From positions 186,001 through 250,000 of the forward strand of contig NZ_JAXAVX010000001.1 of NCBI RefSeq assembly GCF_033949425.1: a DNA stretch of 64,000 bases. Reading direction: 5' to 3'. The translations under genes and the position numbers were made by a program. The DNA is from Patulibacter brassicae. GTDB lineage: Bacteria > Actinomycetota > Thermoleophilia > Solirubrobacterales > Solirubrobacteraceae. Of the stretch, positions 26,145-33,294 are shown piece by piece. A model generated the notes under the pieces. That model was not told the DNA's origin. It saw only the letters and a program-made list of their open reading frames with translations, and did no database searches. Position 1 is the stretch's first letter, and each line of letters starts with the position of its first letter.

Positions 26145-26146
26145 CG

Positions 26147-26533
26147 CTAGGCCGCGCTGCCGGCGAACGCGCGCGCGACCGGGACGAGCCTCCGCAGGTC
26201 CCCGGCGTCCTCGGCGTGGCGCAGGAGCCACGCCGGCGCCTCGTCGTCCAACCGGCTGTTGGAGCCCAGCAGCCACGCACGCGCCGTGCGCTCGCCGTAG
26301 GCGTCGACGAGCAGCCGCGCGAGCTGGAACGCCGTCCTGGCACGCATCTCGGCGGCCGGGCGCGGATGCGCGATGCCGCGCCGCCAGCGTCCGACGACCT
26401 TCGGGTCGCGCAGGCCGGTGACGTACGCGGCGAGCTGCTGGCCGAGGTGGTCCTGGAGCCACCCCGCGATCTGCGCGAAGTCCTCGGTGACCGCCTCGCG
26501 CTCGACCGTCGTGGGATCCAGGGTGAGCGTCAC
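26147..26533 (-). CDS. Xre/MbcA/ParS-type antitoxin
   Basis: A 128-residue antitoxin. It contains an HTH-like segment (FAQIAGWLQDHLGQQLAAYVTGL, DPKVVGRWRRG) and the DUF2384/MbcA-ParS toxin-binding C-terminus (AFQLARLLVDAYGERTARAWLLGSNSRLDDEAPAWLLR). It should neutralise the downstream RES toxin and repress the operon. GTG 26533 is 7 nt after TAGACT (26546-26541), so leaderless. Confidence 0.85.
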   Translation of the reverse strand: MTLTLDPTTVEREAVTEDFAQIAGWLQDHLGQQLAAYVTGLRDPKVVGRWRRGIAHPRPAAEMRARTAFQLARLLVDAYGERTARAWLLGSNSRLDDEAPAWLLRHAEDAGDLRRLVPVARAFAGSAA

Positions 26534-26664
26534 GCCCCCGAGTCTACCGCGAACGCGACCGGGAAATCGACCTCGCTCGTCCCGGGGACGCGGTCGGCGG
26601 GAGCGCAGCGCGCCTCTCAGGCGATTCTCGGGGTCCTCCGAGCCTCGCCCGTCAGGCTCGTCCC

Positions 26665-27486
26665 ATGAACCGCTTCATCCGGAGGAAGACCGCTGCGATC
26701 ACCGCGGTCGTCGCTTTCGGGGTCGCCGGGGGCGCCTACGCCGCCACGTCCGGCTCGTCCGACCCCACGCCGCTCACCGGCACCGTCACCGAGCGGATCG
26801 CCGACGCCGCGCAGGCGAAGTACCCCGGCGCGACGCTCGTCGGCATCGAGAGCGCGCCCGACGGGACCTTCGCGGCCCGCGTGCGCAAGGCCGACGGCAG
26901 CCAGGTGCTGCTCGTCCTGGACCGCGAGTTCCGCGTGACCGACACGCGCGAGGGCGGGCCGTTCGGCCACGGCGGTCCCGGCCGCGGCGGCCCCGGGGGC
27001 GTCCGTGGGCCGGGCGGCCCCGGCTTCGGCGACGCGGCGGCCCTCGCGAAGGCCCTCGGCGTCGAGGAGTCGAAGCTTCGCGACGCGCTGGAGAAGGTCC
27101 GCGAGGCCACGTTCGGCGAGCGACGCGACGAGCGCGTCGCCGCGATCGCCAAGGCGCTCGGCGCGAAGGAGTCCGACGTGCGCGCCGTCCTCGAGGACCT
27201 GCGCCCCGACGCGGGACGTGGCGGTCCGGGCCGGCACGGACGCGGCCCCGGCGCCCGCGGGCCCGGCGGCGAGCTCGTGCGCGCCCTGGCGCGCAAGACC
27301 GGCCGGTCCGAGTCGGCCGTCCGGGAGGCGCTGCGCTCCGCGCGACCGGACCGCGGCGCGCGCCCGGACCGGGACGACCGCCTCGACGCGGTCGCGCAGG
27401 CGCTGGCGAAGGAGCTCGGGATCGACGCCGCGAAGGTGAAGTCGGCGCTCGAGGCGCAGCGCCCGAAGCCGCCCGCCCGCCCGTGA
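26665..27486 (+). CDS. exported Gly/Arg-rich protein with repeated helical motifs, unknown
   Basis: A 273-residue protein with an N-terminal signal/anchor (RKTAAITAVVAFGVAGGAYAA). Residues ~35-95 resemble a PepSY-like strand pattern (AAQAKYPGATLVGIESAPDGTFAARVRKADGSQVLLVLD). A Gly-rich hinge follows, then four copies of a helical motif of the type LAKALGVEESKLRDALEKV, LAKELGIDAAKVKSALEA. Function unknown; the repeats may mediate self-association. The ATG lies 6 nt after CAGGCT, a near-consensus leaderless -10. Confidence 0.65.
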   Translation: MNRFIRRKTAAITAVVAFGVAGGAYAATSGSSDPTPLTGTVTERIADAAQAKYPGATLVGIESAPDGTFAARVRKADGSQVLLVLDREFRVTDTREGGPFGHGGPGRGGPGGVRGPGGPGFGDAAALAKALGVEESKLRDALEKVREATFGERRDERVAAIAKALGAKESDVRAVLEDLRPDAGRGGPGRHGRGPGARGPGGELVRALARKTGRSESAVREALRSARPDRGARPDRDDRLDAVAQALAKELGIDAAKVKSALEAQRPKPPARP

Positions 27487-27492
27487 CGCGCA

Positions 27493-27512
27493 GGGCGGCC
27501 GCGCGGCCGCCC
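27493..27512. terminator. 20-bp perfect palindrome between convergent genes
   Basis: GGGCGGCCGCGCGGCCGCCC is a perfect inverted repeat just after the stop of the + strand gene. It lies next to a second hairpin at 27517-27542. Tandem GC hairpins between convergent genes suggest bidirectional termination, although no U-tract is present. Confidence 0.5.
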
Positions 27513-27516
27513 TCAC

Positions 27517-27542
27517 CCGGCCCGTCGCGCGCGACGGGCCGG
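27517..27542. terminator. 12-bp stem hairpin between convergent genes
   Basis: CCGGCCCGTCGC pairs with GCGACGGGCCGG across a 2-bp centre (the functional loop is probably larger). It is the second of two adjacent hairpins separating the genes ending at 27486 (+) and 27584 (-). Confidence 0.5.
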
Positions 27543-27583
27543 CTCGTCGCGCGCTGGTCCGGGTGGACCGCCGCGGACCGGGG

Positions 27584-28624
27584 TCAGCCCCGGACCTTGA
27601 GCGTCCGCGAGCGCGAGACGCTGAGACCGTCGGCGGTGCTGCGTGCCGTCACCGCGACCTTCGGGCGCGAGGCGGTCTTCGCCGTCGTCCGCACCCGGAC
27701 GGTGACCGTCTTCGTCCGCCCCGCCGGCAGCGAGGAGAGCTTCACCTGCGTGCGCCGCAGGACGGTCCCGGCGGGCCGGGCGATCCGGATCACGACCGAG
27801 CGCGCCCGCGCGGTGCCGGTGTTGGCGAGCGTCAGGGTGAAGCTCGCCGTCTGCCCGCGCCGGACGGCCTTCGCGGCGCTCAGCGTGAGCTTGAGCTTCG
27901 GCTTCTTCGTCGCCGCGGGCGGCGTCGGGGTCGTCGGCGTCGTCGGGGTCGTCGGCGTGGTGGGCGTCGGCGGGACGACCACCACCGTCGGCGCCGGGAC
28001 GACGCCCGGGATCGCGATCGAGCCCGCGTAGGTGTGCTGGACCTGGCCACCGGCCGGCAGGCCGGAGACGAGCGCGCCGAGGCAGAACGCGGCCGAGCCG
28101 GCGTCGGCGGCGACCGGGATCGGCGCCGTCCGGCTGCCGGCGACGGCGTAGGCGCCGGTCGTGAAGTTCGGCAGCGCGCCGGAGAGGCTCAGCGACCCGC
28201 CCTGCAGGTTGCAGGTGTAGGTCGCGTTGCCGATCGTCGCGACGAGCTGCTGCGAGACGCTGCCCGACAGGTTGTAGTTCTTGAGATCGAGGCTGAGCGA
28301 GCCGGTGAACGGACCGGTCGCCGTCGTCTTCACGACGAGCGACCCCGTGCCCAGGCCGGTGAAGCTCACGCCGTCCGCCCGCGCGTCGGCGAACACCACC
28401 GGATCGAACGACGACGCGAACGTCGTCGAGTCGATCGAGCCGGTGAACGTCGTCGGCGTCGTCGCGGTCGCCTGCTTGAACGATCCGGCGGTGACGGTCC
28501 CCCCTGGGAAGGTCACCGTCATCGGCAGCGACGCCGCCGATGCCGCGGACACCCCGAGGGCGCCGCCCGCGAGCAGGCCGCCCGCGATCGCGGCGGCCCG
28601 TGCACCCCTGCTCCCACGCATCAT
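27584..28624 (-). CDS. secreted protein with TPT linker and C-terminal beta module
   Basis: A 346-residue exported protein. Residues 1-32 are a signal peptide. Residues ~33-200 form an unidentified beta-rich domain (SLPMTVTFPGGTVTAGSF, YNLSGSVSQQLVATIGNATYTC). A low-complexity linker of PTT repeats precedes the C-terminal CARDB-like module (RGQTASFTLTLANTGTARAR, LPAGRTKTVTVRVRT) shared with other exported proteins here. ATG 28624 lies 6 nt after TACGCT (28636-28631), leaderless; an adjacent ATG at 28621 is also possible. Confidence 0.7.
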   Translation of the reverse strand: MMRGSRGARAAAIAGGLLAGGALGVSAASAASLPMTVTFPGGTVTAGSFKQATATTPTTFTGSIDSTTFASSFDPVVFADARADGVSFTGLGTGSLVVKTTATGPFTGSLSLDLKNYNLSGSVSQQLVATIGNATYTCNLQGGSLSLSGALPNFTTGAYAVAGSRTAPIPVAADAGSAAFCLGALVSGLPAGGQVQHTYAGSIAIPGVVPAPTVVVVPPTPTTPTTPTTPTTPTPPAATKKPKLKLTLSAAKAVRRGQTASFTLTLANTGTARARSVVIRIARPAGTVLRRTQVKLSSLPAGRTKTVTVRVRTTAKTASRPKVAVTARSTADGLSVSRSRTLKVRG

Positions 28625-28787
28625 CGGGCGAGCGTAGCGGTCCGGACACCGGCCCAACGCCGCACCCGGACGTCCGTCCAGGCGCCGGCCGATCGGGGCT
28701 CCGGTCGGGCGAGCGCTCGTGCGCCGCGTCGGAGCGGACGCCGTCCACGACCGGCGCGGGACACGGGGAGGACTAGCCTGCCTCGGC

Positions 28788-29567
28788 GTGAGCGAGCCGG
28801 CGTACTTCGTCCCGAGCGGCCCCGGTCGGTACCGCGCGACGCCGGCGACCGGCGGTGCGTGGACGGTCGCCGAGCAGCACATCAGCCCGCTCAACGGGCT
28901 GCTCGTGGACGAGCTGCAGCGGGCGGTGCCCGCCGACGACGGCCTCGTGCTCGCGCGCATCGGGCTCGACATCCTCGGGCCGGTCGCCGTCGACGAGGTG
29001 GCGGTCGCGACCGCCGTCGTCCGGCCGGGCCGCACGGTCCAGCTCGTCGAGGCGGAAGCGACCTGGCGGGGCCGCGCGGTGCTGCGGGCGCGGGCCTGGC
29101 GGACCGTGCGCGGCGACACCACCGCGGTCGCCGGCGGCGCGCCGCCGGCGATGCCCGGTCCGCGGGACGCGGCGCCGATCGACCTCCGCGAGATCTGGCC
29201 GGGCGGCTACATCGCGTCGATCGAGGCCCGCGCCGTCGAGCCGCCCCGCCCGGGCCGAGGCCGGGTCTGGATCCGCACGCCGCTGCCGCTGGTCGCCGGC
29301 CGCGAGCCGGACCCCGTCGCGCGGATCGTCGGGCTCGTCGACACCGCGAACGGGATCGCGGTCCGCCGCTCGCCGCAGGAGTGGGCGTTCCCGAACGTCG
29401 ACCTGACCATCCACCTGCTGCGCGAGCCGCGCGGTCCGTGGCTGGGCCTCGACACGACCGTGGCCTTCGGCCCCACGGGGCTGGGCATCACGTCGAGCGT
29501 CCTGCACGACGAGGACGGCCCGTTCGGACGCGCCGCGCAGCAGCTGACGCTTCGTCCTCGCGGCTGA
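28788..29567 (+). CDS. acyl-CoA thioesterase-like double hotdog protein
   Basis: A 259-residue protein resembling the TesB-like thioesterase superfamily of actinobacteria. The N-half (AEQHISPLNGLLVDELQRA, ARIGLDILGPVAVDEVAVATAVVRPGRTVQLVEAEATWRGR, split by a strand) and the C-half (PNVDLTIHLLREPRGPWLGLDTTVAFGPTGLGITSSVLHDEDG) each resemble a hotdog domain. It likely hydrolyses an acyl-CoA. GTG 28788 is 8 nt after TAGCCT. Confidence 0.8.
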   Translation: MSEPAYFVPSGPGRYRATPATGGAWTVAEQHISPLNGLLVDELQRAVPADDGLVLARIGLDILGPVAVDEVAVATAVVRPGRTVQLVEAEATWRGRAVLRARAWRTVRGDTTAVAGGAPPAMPGPRDAAPIDLREIWPGGYIASIEARAVEPPRPGRGRVWIRTPLPLVAGREPDPVARIVGLVDTANGIAVRRSPQEWAFPNVDLTIHLLREPRGPWLGLDTTVAFGPTGLGITSSVLHDEDGPFGRAAQQLTLRPRG

Positions 29568-29606
29568 CTCGGATCCGCGGCGGCGGTCGTCGCCGAGCCT
29601 CCGGGC

Positions 29607-30242
29607 TCAGCCGCCGCGCGGGCCGAACGTCGCGTCGACGACCGCCTGCCACAGCCCGGCGAGCTGCTCCACGACGTCCTCGCGCGGCGACGGCTCCTCG
29701 GCCCCGAGCCAGTCGAGCACGAGCTGGCTCGTGCCGCCGACGAGGAACGACGCGCCGCGGTCGATCACCGGGCCGCCCGGTACGCCGTGGACCTCGAGCC
29801 CCAGGCCGACGGCGGTGCGGATGAGCCGGTGCAGGACCTCGTCGCGGTGCCGCGCGGCGGCCCCGTCCCCCGGGACGGCGCCGAAGAGCACGCGCGCTCG
29901 CCGCGGGTCCTCGGCGAGGTGCGCGACGAACGGCTCGAGCGCGGCGCGGACGAACCGGTCCGGCGTCCGCGCCTCGCGCGCGCCGGCGAGCGTGACCGCG
30001 ACGAGCTCGTCGGCGAGCCGGCCGATCAGCGCGGCGGAGAGCTCCTCGAGGTCCCCGAAGCTCTCGTAGAAGTAGCGCTTGCTCAGCCCCGCCTCGCGGC
30101 AGATCGCCTCGATCCGCAGCGCGTGCCAGTCGTCGGCGGCCACGAGCCGGAAGGCGGCGTCGAGCAGGGCGGCGCGACGCTCCGCGGAGCGCTCCTCCCC
30201 GCTGCGCCCGCCGTAGCGGCGGCCGGTGACCTCGACGCCCAT
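29607..30242 (-). CDS. TetR family transcriptional regulator
   Basis: A 211-residue TetR repressor: HTH RRAALLDAAFRLVAADDW, LRIEAICREAGLSKRYFYESFGDLEEL, then a ligand domain (PFVAHLAEDPRRARVLFG). It is divergent from the P450 gene, with 83 bp of shared promoter that contains two short palindromes, so it probably represses the P450. GAGGGG precedes ATG 30242. Confidence 0.85.
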   Translation of the reverse strand: MGVEVTGRRYGGRSGEERSAERRAALLDAAFRLVAADDWHALRIEAICREAGLSKRYFYESFGDLEELSAALIGRLADELVAVTLAGAREARTPDRFVRAALEPFVAHLAEDPRRARVLFGAVPGDGAAARHRDEVLHRLIRTAVGLGLEVHGVPGGPVIDRGASFLVGGTSQLVLDWLGAEEPSPREDVVEQLAGLWQAVVDATFGPRGG

Positions 30243-30288
30243 CCGATCCCCTCGTTCCGCGTGCGGCTCATCCGCAGGCCGCTCCAGC

Positions 30289-30318
30289 TTGACGCAGACA
30301 GATCTGGAACGGTACCGT
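30289..30318 (+). promoter_or_regulatory. P450 promoter with embedded palindromes
   Basis: TTGACG (30289-30294) and TACCGT (30313-30318) are separated by 18 bp and followed 7 nt later by GTG 30326. Palindromes CAGATCTG (30299-30306) and ACGGTACCGT (30309-30318) lie within it, as expected for repression by the divergent TetR. Confidence 0.55.
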
Positions 30319-30325
30319 CGCAGAT

Positions 30326-31774
30326 GTGGTCCAGCCGCTGACGAAGCCCCGCGCCCTCGCGAGCGCCGCCCTCGACCGCGTCCCCGTGCGCGATCTCGCG
30401 ATCTCCGTCCTCGACCGGTTCCCGGAGCGCGCTCCGCAGCCGCTCGCGCCCCCGCCGCCCGGCAGCGGCCTCGCGCCGATCATGGGCGATCCCTCGGTCC
30501 CGGTGATCGGGAAGACGCTGGGGTTCCTCCAGCGCACGCTGCAGCTCTGCCGCGAGCAGCACGAGCGGTTCGGGACCGTCTCCTGGACCAGCGCGTTCGG
30601 CGCCCGGATGGTCCTCGTCCTGGGGCCCGACGCGATCGGCACCGTGCTGACGAACCGCGACAGGGCGTTCTCGAACAAGGAAGGCTGGGACTACCTGATC
30701 GGCCCGTTCTTCGAGCGCGGCGTGATGCTCATGGACTTCGAGGAGCACCTGCAGCACCGCCGGATCATGCAGGAGGCGTTCAAGCGCCCCCGCCTCGTGG
30801 ACTACATCGAGCTCGCCAACGACACGATCGAGCGCGGCGTCGCGGCGTGGCCGAACGCGGAGGGCTTCCGGCTCTTCGACGCGACGAAGCAGCTGACGCT
30901 CGACATCGCGACCGAGGTGTTCATGGGCGAGCGCCTCGGGGCCGAGGCCGACCACCTGAACCACGCGTTCGAGGACTGCGTCGTCGGCGGTCAGGCGCTC
31001 GTCCGCCACGACGTCCCGGGCGGGCGCTGGCACCGCGGCCTGCGCAGCCGCCAGGTGCTCGCCGAGCACTTCCGGCGCCAGATCCCGGCCAAGCGCGCCG
31101 GGAACGGCCGCGACCTGTTCAGCGTCCTCTGCCGGGCGGAGACCGCCGACGGCGAGCGGTTCAGCGACGAGGACGTCGTGAACCACATGATCTTCACGAT
31201 GATGGCCGCGCACGACACGAGCACGCTGACGCTCTCGATGCTCGTCTACTACCTGGCCAAGCACCCGGAGTGGCAGGAGCGGCTGCGCGAGGAGAGCCGC
31301 GCGCTCGGCGTCGAGCGGATCGACTACTCCAACGTCGACGCGCTGCCCCTCATGGACCTCTGCTTCCGCGAGACCCTGCGGATCAACGCCCCGGTCGGGA
31401 TCCTCGGTCGGCGCGCGATCGCCGACACCGAGCTCGACGGCCGGTTCGTCCCGCAGGGGGCGCGGCTCCTCGTCGCCATCTACCCGACCCAGCGCATGGA
31501 GCCGTGGTGGCAGGACCCGGACGTCTTCGACCCGGAGCGCTTCACGCCCGAGCGCGCGGAGGACCAGCGGCACAAGTTCGCGTGGACGCCGTTCGGCGCC
31601 ACGGCGCACAAGTGCATCGGGATGCACTTCGGGTCGATGGAGGTCAAGGCGATCCTCCACCGCCTGCTGCTCACGCGGCGCTTCTCGATCCCCGACGGCT
31701 ACGAGCCGCCGATCGACTACGGCACCGGTCCGCAGCCCGGCGACGGGCTCCCCATCACCCTGAGCGCGGTCTGA
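30326..31774 (+). CDS. cytochrome P450
   Basis: A 482-residue P450 monooxygenase. The I-helix oxygen-binding region is FTMMAAHDTSTLTLSML, the K-helix ExxR is CFRETLRIN, and the heme-binding loop is FGATAHKCIGMHFG with thiolate Cys430. The CYP51/CYP120-like sequence style (QHRRIMQEAFKR) suggests a sterol-, terpenoid- or retinoid-like lipid substrate, but this is uncertain. Redox partners are not adjacent. GTG 30326 is leaderless. Confidence 0.9.
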   Translation: MVQPLTKPRALASAALDRVPVRDLAISVLDRFPERAPQPLAPPPPGSGLAPIMGDPSVPVIGKTLGFLQRTLQLCREQHERFGTVSWTSAFGARMVLVLGPDAIGTVLTNRDRAFSNKEGWDYLIGPFFERGVMLMDFEEHLQHRRIMQEAFKRPRLVDYIELANDTIERGVAAWPNAEGFRLFDATKQLTLDIATEVFMGERLGAEADHLNHAFEDCVVGGQALVRHDVPGGRWHRGLRSRQVLAEHFRRQIPAKRAGNGRDLFSVLCRAETADGERFSDEDVVNHMIFTMMAAHDTSTLTLSMLVYYLAKHPEWQERLREESRALGVERIDYSNVDALPLMDLCFRETLRINAPVGILGRRAIADTELDGRFVPQGARLLVAIYPTQRMEPWWQDPDVFDPERFTPERAEDQRHKFAWTPFGATAHKCIGMHFGSMEVKAILHRLLLTRRFSIPDGYEPPIDYGTGPQPGDGLPITLSAV

Positions 31775-31796
31775 GGAACGGCGCCGCGGACCCGCG

Positions 31797-32366
31797 TCAC
31801 GCGGCGACGGCCGGCGCCGCCATCCCGCGCAGGACGAGCTCGGCCATCCGGTGGGCGCCGCCCCGGCCGATGGTCGCCAGCTCGCGCAGGGCGCAGAAGA
31901 GCAGCCGCAGGTCCTCGTAGGACGCGTCGCCGGCGAGCGCGCCCTGTCGCCGGGCGGCCGCCACGAGCGCGCTGAGCGCGTCCGTCGCGCCCTGCCGGGC
32001 GTCCCGCACCGCGTCGGAGGACGAGGCCGCGACGTCCCACGCCGTCTGCGACAGCGCGTCGTCGAGGCAGTCGTCGACCGTCTCGTGCGTCGCGCGCTGG
32101 AGCGCGGACCAGGCGTCCGGCTCGGCCGCGGCGGCGGCGAAGCGGCGGCGCAGCACGCCTGCACGCGCGATGACGAGCTGCCCCACGAGGTCGTCCTTGC
32201 TGCCGACCTGGCGGTAGATGCTGCCGACCCCGACGCCGAGCGCGTCGGCGAGCACGGGCATCGGGACCTCGGTGCCCCGGCGGGCGAAGAGCTCGTCCGC
32301 GACGGCGAGGATCCGCTCGCGCTTCTCCTCGCCGGTGAGGGCGGCCCACGGCGCCGGAACGACCAT
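31797..32366 (-). CDS. TetR family transcriptional regulator
   Basis: A 189-residue TetR protein with HTH KRERILAVADELFARRGTEVP, PVLADALGVGVGSIYRQVGSKDDL, and a C-terminal effector domain. It is convergent with the P450 gene. ATG 32366 is 6 nt after TACACT (32378-32373), so the transcript is probably leaderless. Target unknown. Confidence 0.85.
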   Translation of the reverse strand: MVVPAPWAALTGEEKRERILAVADELFARRGTEVPMPVLADALGVGVGSIYRQVGSKDDLVGQLVIARAGVLRRRFAAAAAEPDAWSALQRATHETVDDCLDDALSQTAWDVAASSSDAVRDARQGATDALSALVAAARRQGALAGDASYEDLRLLFCALRELATIGRGGAHRMAELVLRGMAAPAVAA

Positions 32367-32470
32367 TCCGCGAGTGTAGCCCCTCCTCGCGCCCGCGTCG
32401 CCGGCGCCGGCCGGCGGCGCCCGCCGCCGAGGCGGCGGGGCACCGCGACGCGGTGCGGCCGGGTCCGGGC

Positions 32471-33100
32471 TCAGTGGAAGAGGCTCACGACCGCGCCGCT
32501 CACGCAGGCCCCCAGCACGGCGGCGCCGCGACCCTGGGGCGTGGTGGCGGCCACGAAGGCCGGGACCTTCGCGAGCGCGCCCTGACCGGCGACGGCCCCG
32601 GCACCGCTGATGAGGCAGTCCCTGCTCGCGTTGAACGTCTTCTTCGCGATGAACTTCGCGGCGTCCTTCACGAAGCCGGGGATGCCGATGATCGGCATCA
32701 GCTCGTAGGTCGTCGATCCGCCGCGGTCGATCTTGCGCAGCACCTGGGCGTCGGAGCCGAGCGTCGCGCTCACCGGCACCTGGCGCGTCTTGCCGACGAC
32801 GACCCGGGCCTTCACCTTCTTGAAGGAGCGCTTCTGGACGTAGAGGTACTTGCCGCTGCGCCGCACGCGCGCCTTCGCGTAGCGGATGAAGTACGTCGTG
32901 TCGGAGGCGGCCACGCGCTGCAGTCCGGGCGAGGACGGCTCGGACACGGGCGTCGGGACGTAGGGCGTCCAGAAGTACTGCGTGCGGTACGTGGCGGCGT
33001 CGGCGCCGGCGGGCGCCACGGCGGTCAGGCCCAGGGCGAGCGCCAGGACGGCGCCGGCCACGAGGGCGCGGATGCGGAGCTTGGGGGGATGGGGGGACAT
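32471..33100 (-). CDS. exported protein of unknown function
   Basis: A 209-residue protein with a signal peptide (LVAGAVLALALGLTAVAPAGADA, cleavage near residue 35). The mature part is basic with a Lys-rich beta stretch (RRSGKYLYVQKRSFKKVKARVV) and a hydrophobic C-terminal Gly/Ala segment that could be membrane-active. Two Cys lie near the C-terminus. No family was recognised. ATG 33100 is 6 nt after TACGTT (33112-33107), leaderless. Confidence 0.6.
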   Translation of the reverse strand: MSPHPPKLRIRALVAGAVLALALGLTAVAPAGADAATYRTQYFWTPYVPTPVSEPSSPGLQRVAASDTTYFIRYAKARVRRSGKYLYVQKRSFKKVKARVVVGKTRQVPVSATLGSDAQVLRKIDRGGSTTYELMPIIGIPGFVKDAAKFIAKKTFNASRDCLISGAGAVAGQGALAKVPAFVAATTPQGRGAAVLGACVSGAVVSLFH

Positions 33101-33226
33101 CAACGCAACGTAACGGGATCGTGAGGAGCCGCCGGACCCGTTCTCACACTCCGGTAACAGGCCGGCGATCGGCGTGGATGCGAGCCCGCCGGCACCGATC
33201 CACCCCACGCGGAACGGCCATTCCGC

Positions 33227-33288
33227 TACCGTAGGGGACGAGTCCGGCGGCGCGCGTCCGCGCCCGCCGTGCCCCGCCCTCCAAGGAG
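33227..33288 (+). promoter_or_regulatory. ilvD promoter -10 and ribosome binding site
   Basis: TACCGT at 33227-33232 is a plausible -10, giving a leader of about 55 nt. AAGGAG at 33283-33288 is a good Shine-Dalgarno 6 nt before ATG 33295. No attenuator hairpin or leucine/isoleucine-rich leader peptide was seen. Confidence 0.45.
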
Positions 33289-33294
33289 CCCCTC

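Noticed and set aside
33181..33294. Attenuator or T-box upstream of ilvD
   Set aside because: No branched-chain-codon leader peptide, no T-box core and no competing hairpins were seen in the ~55-nt leader.
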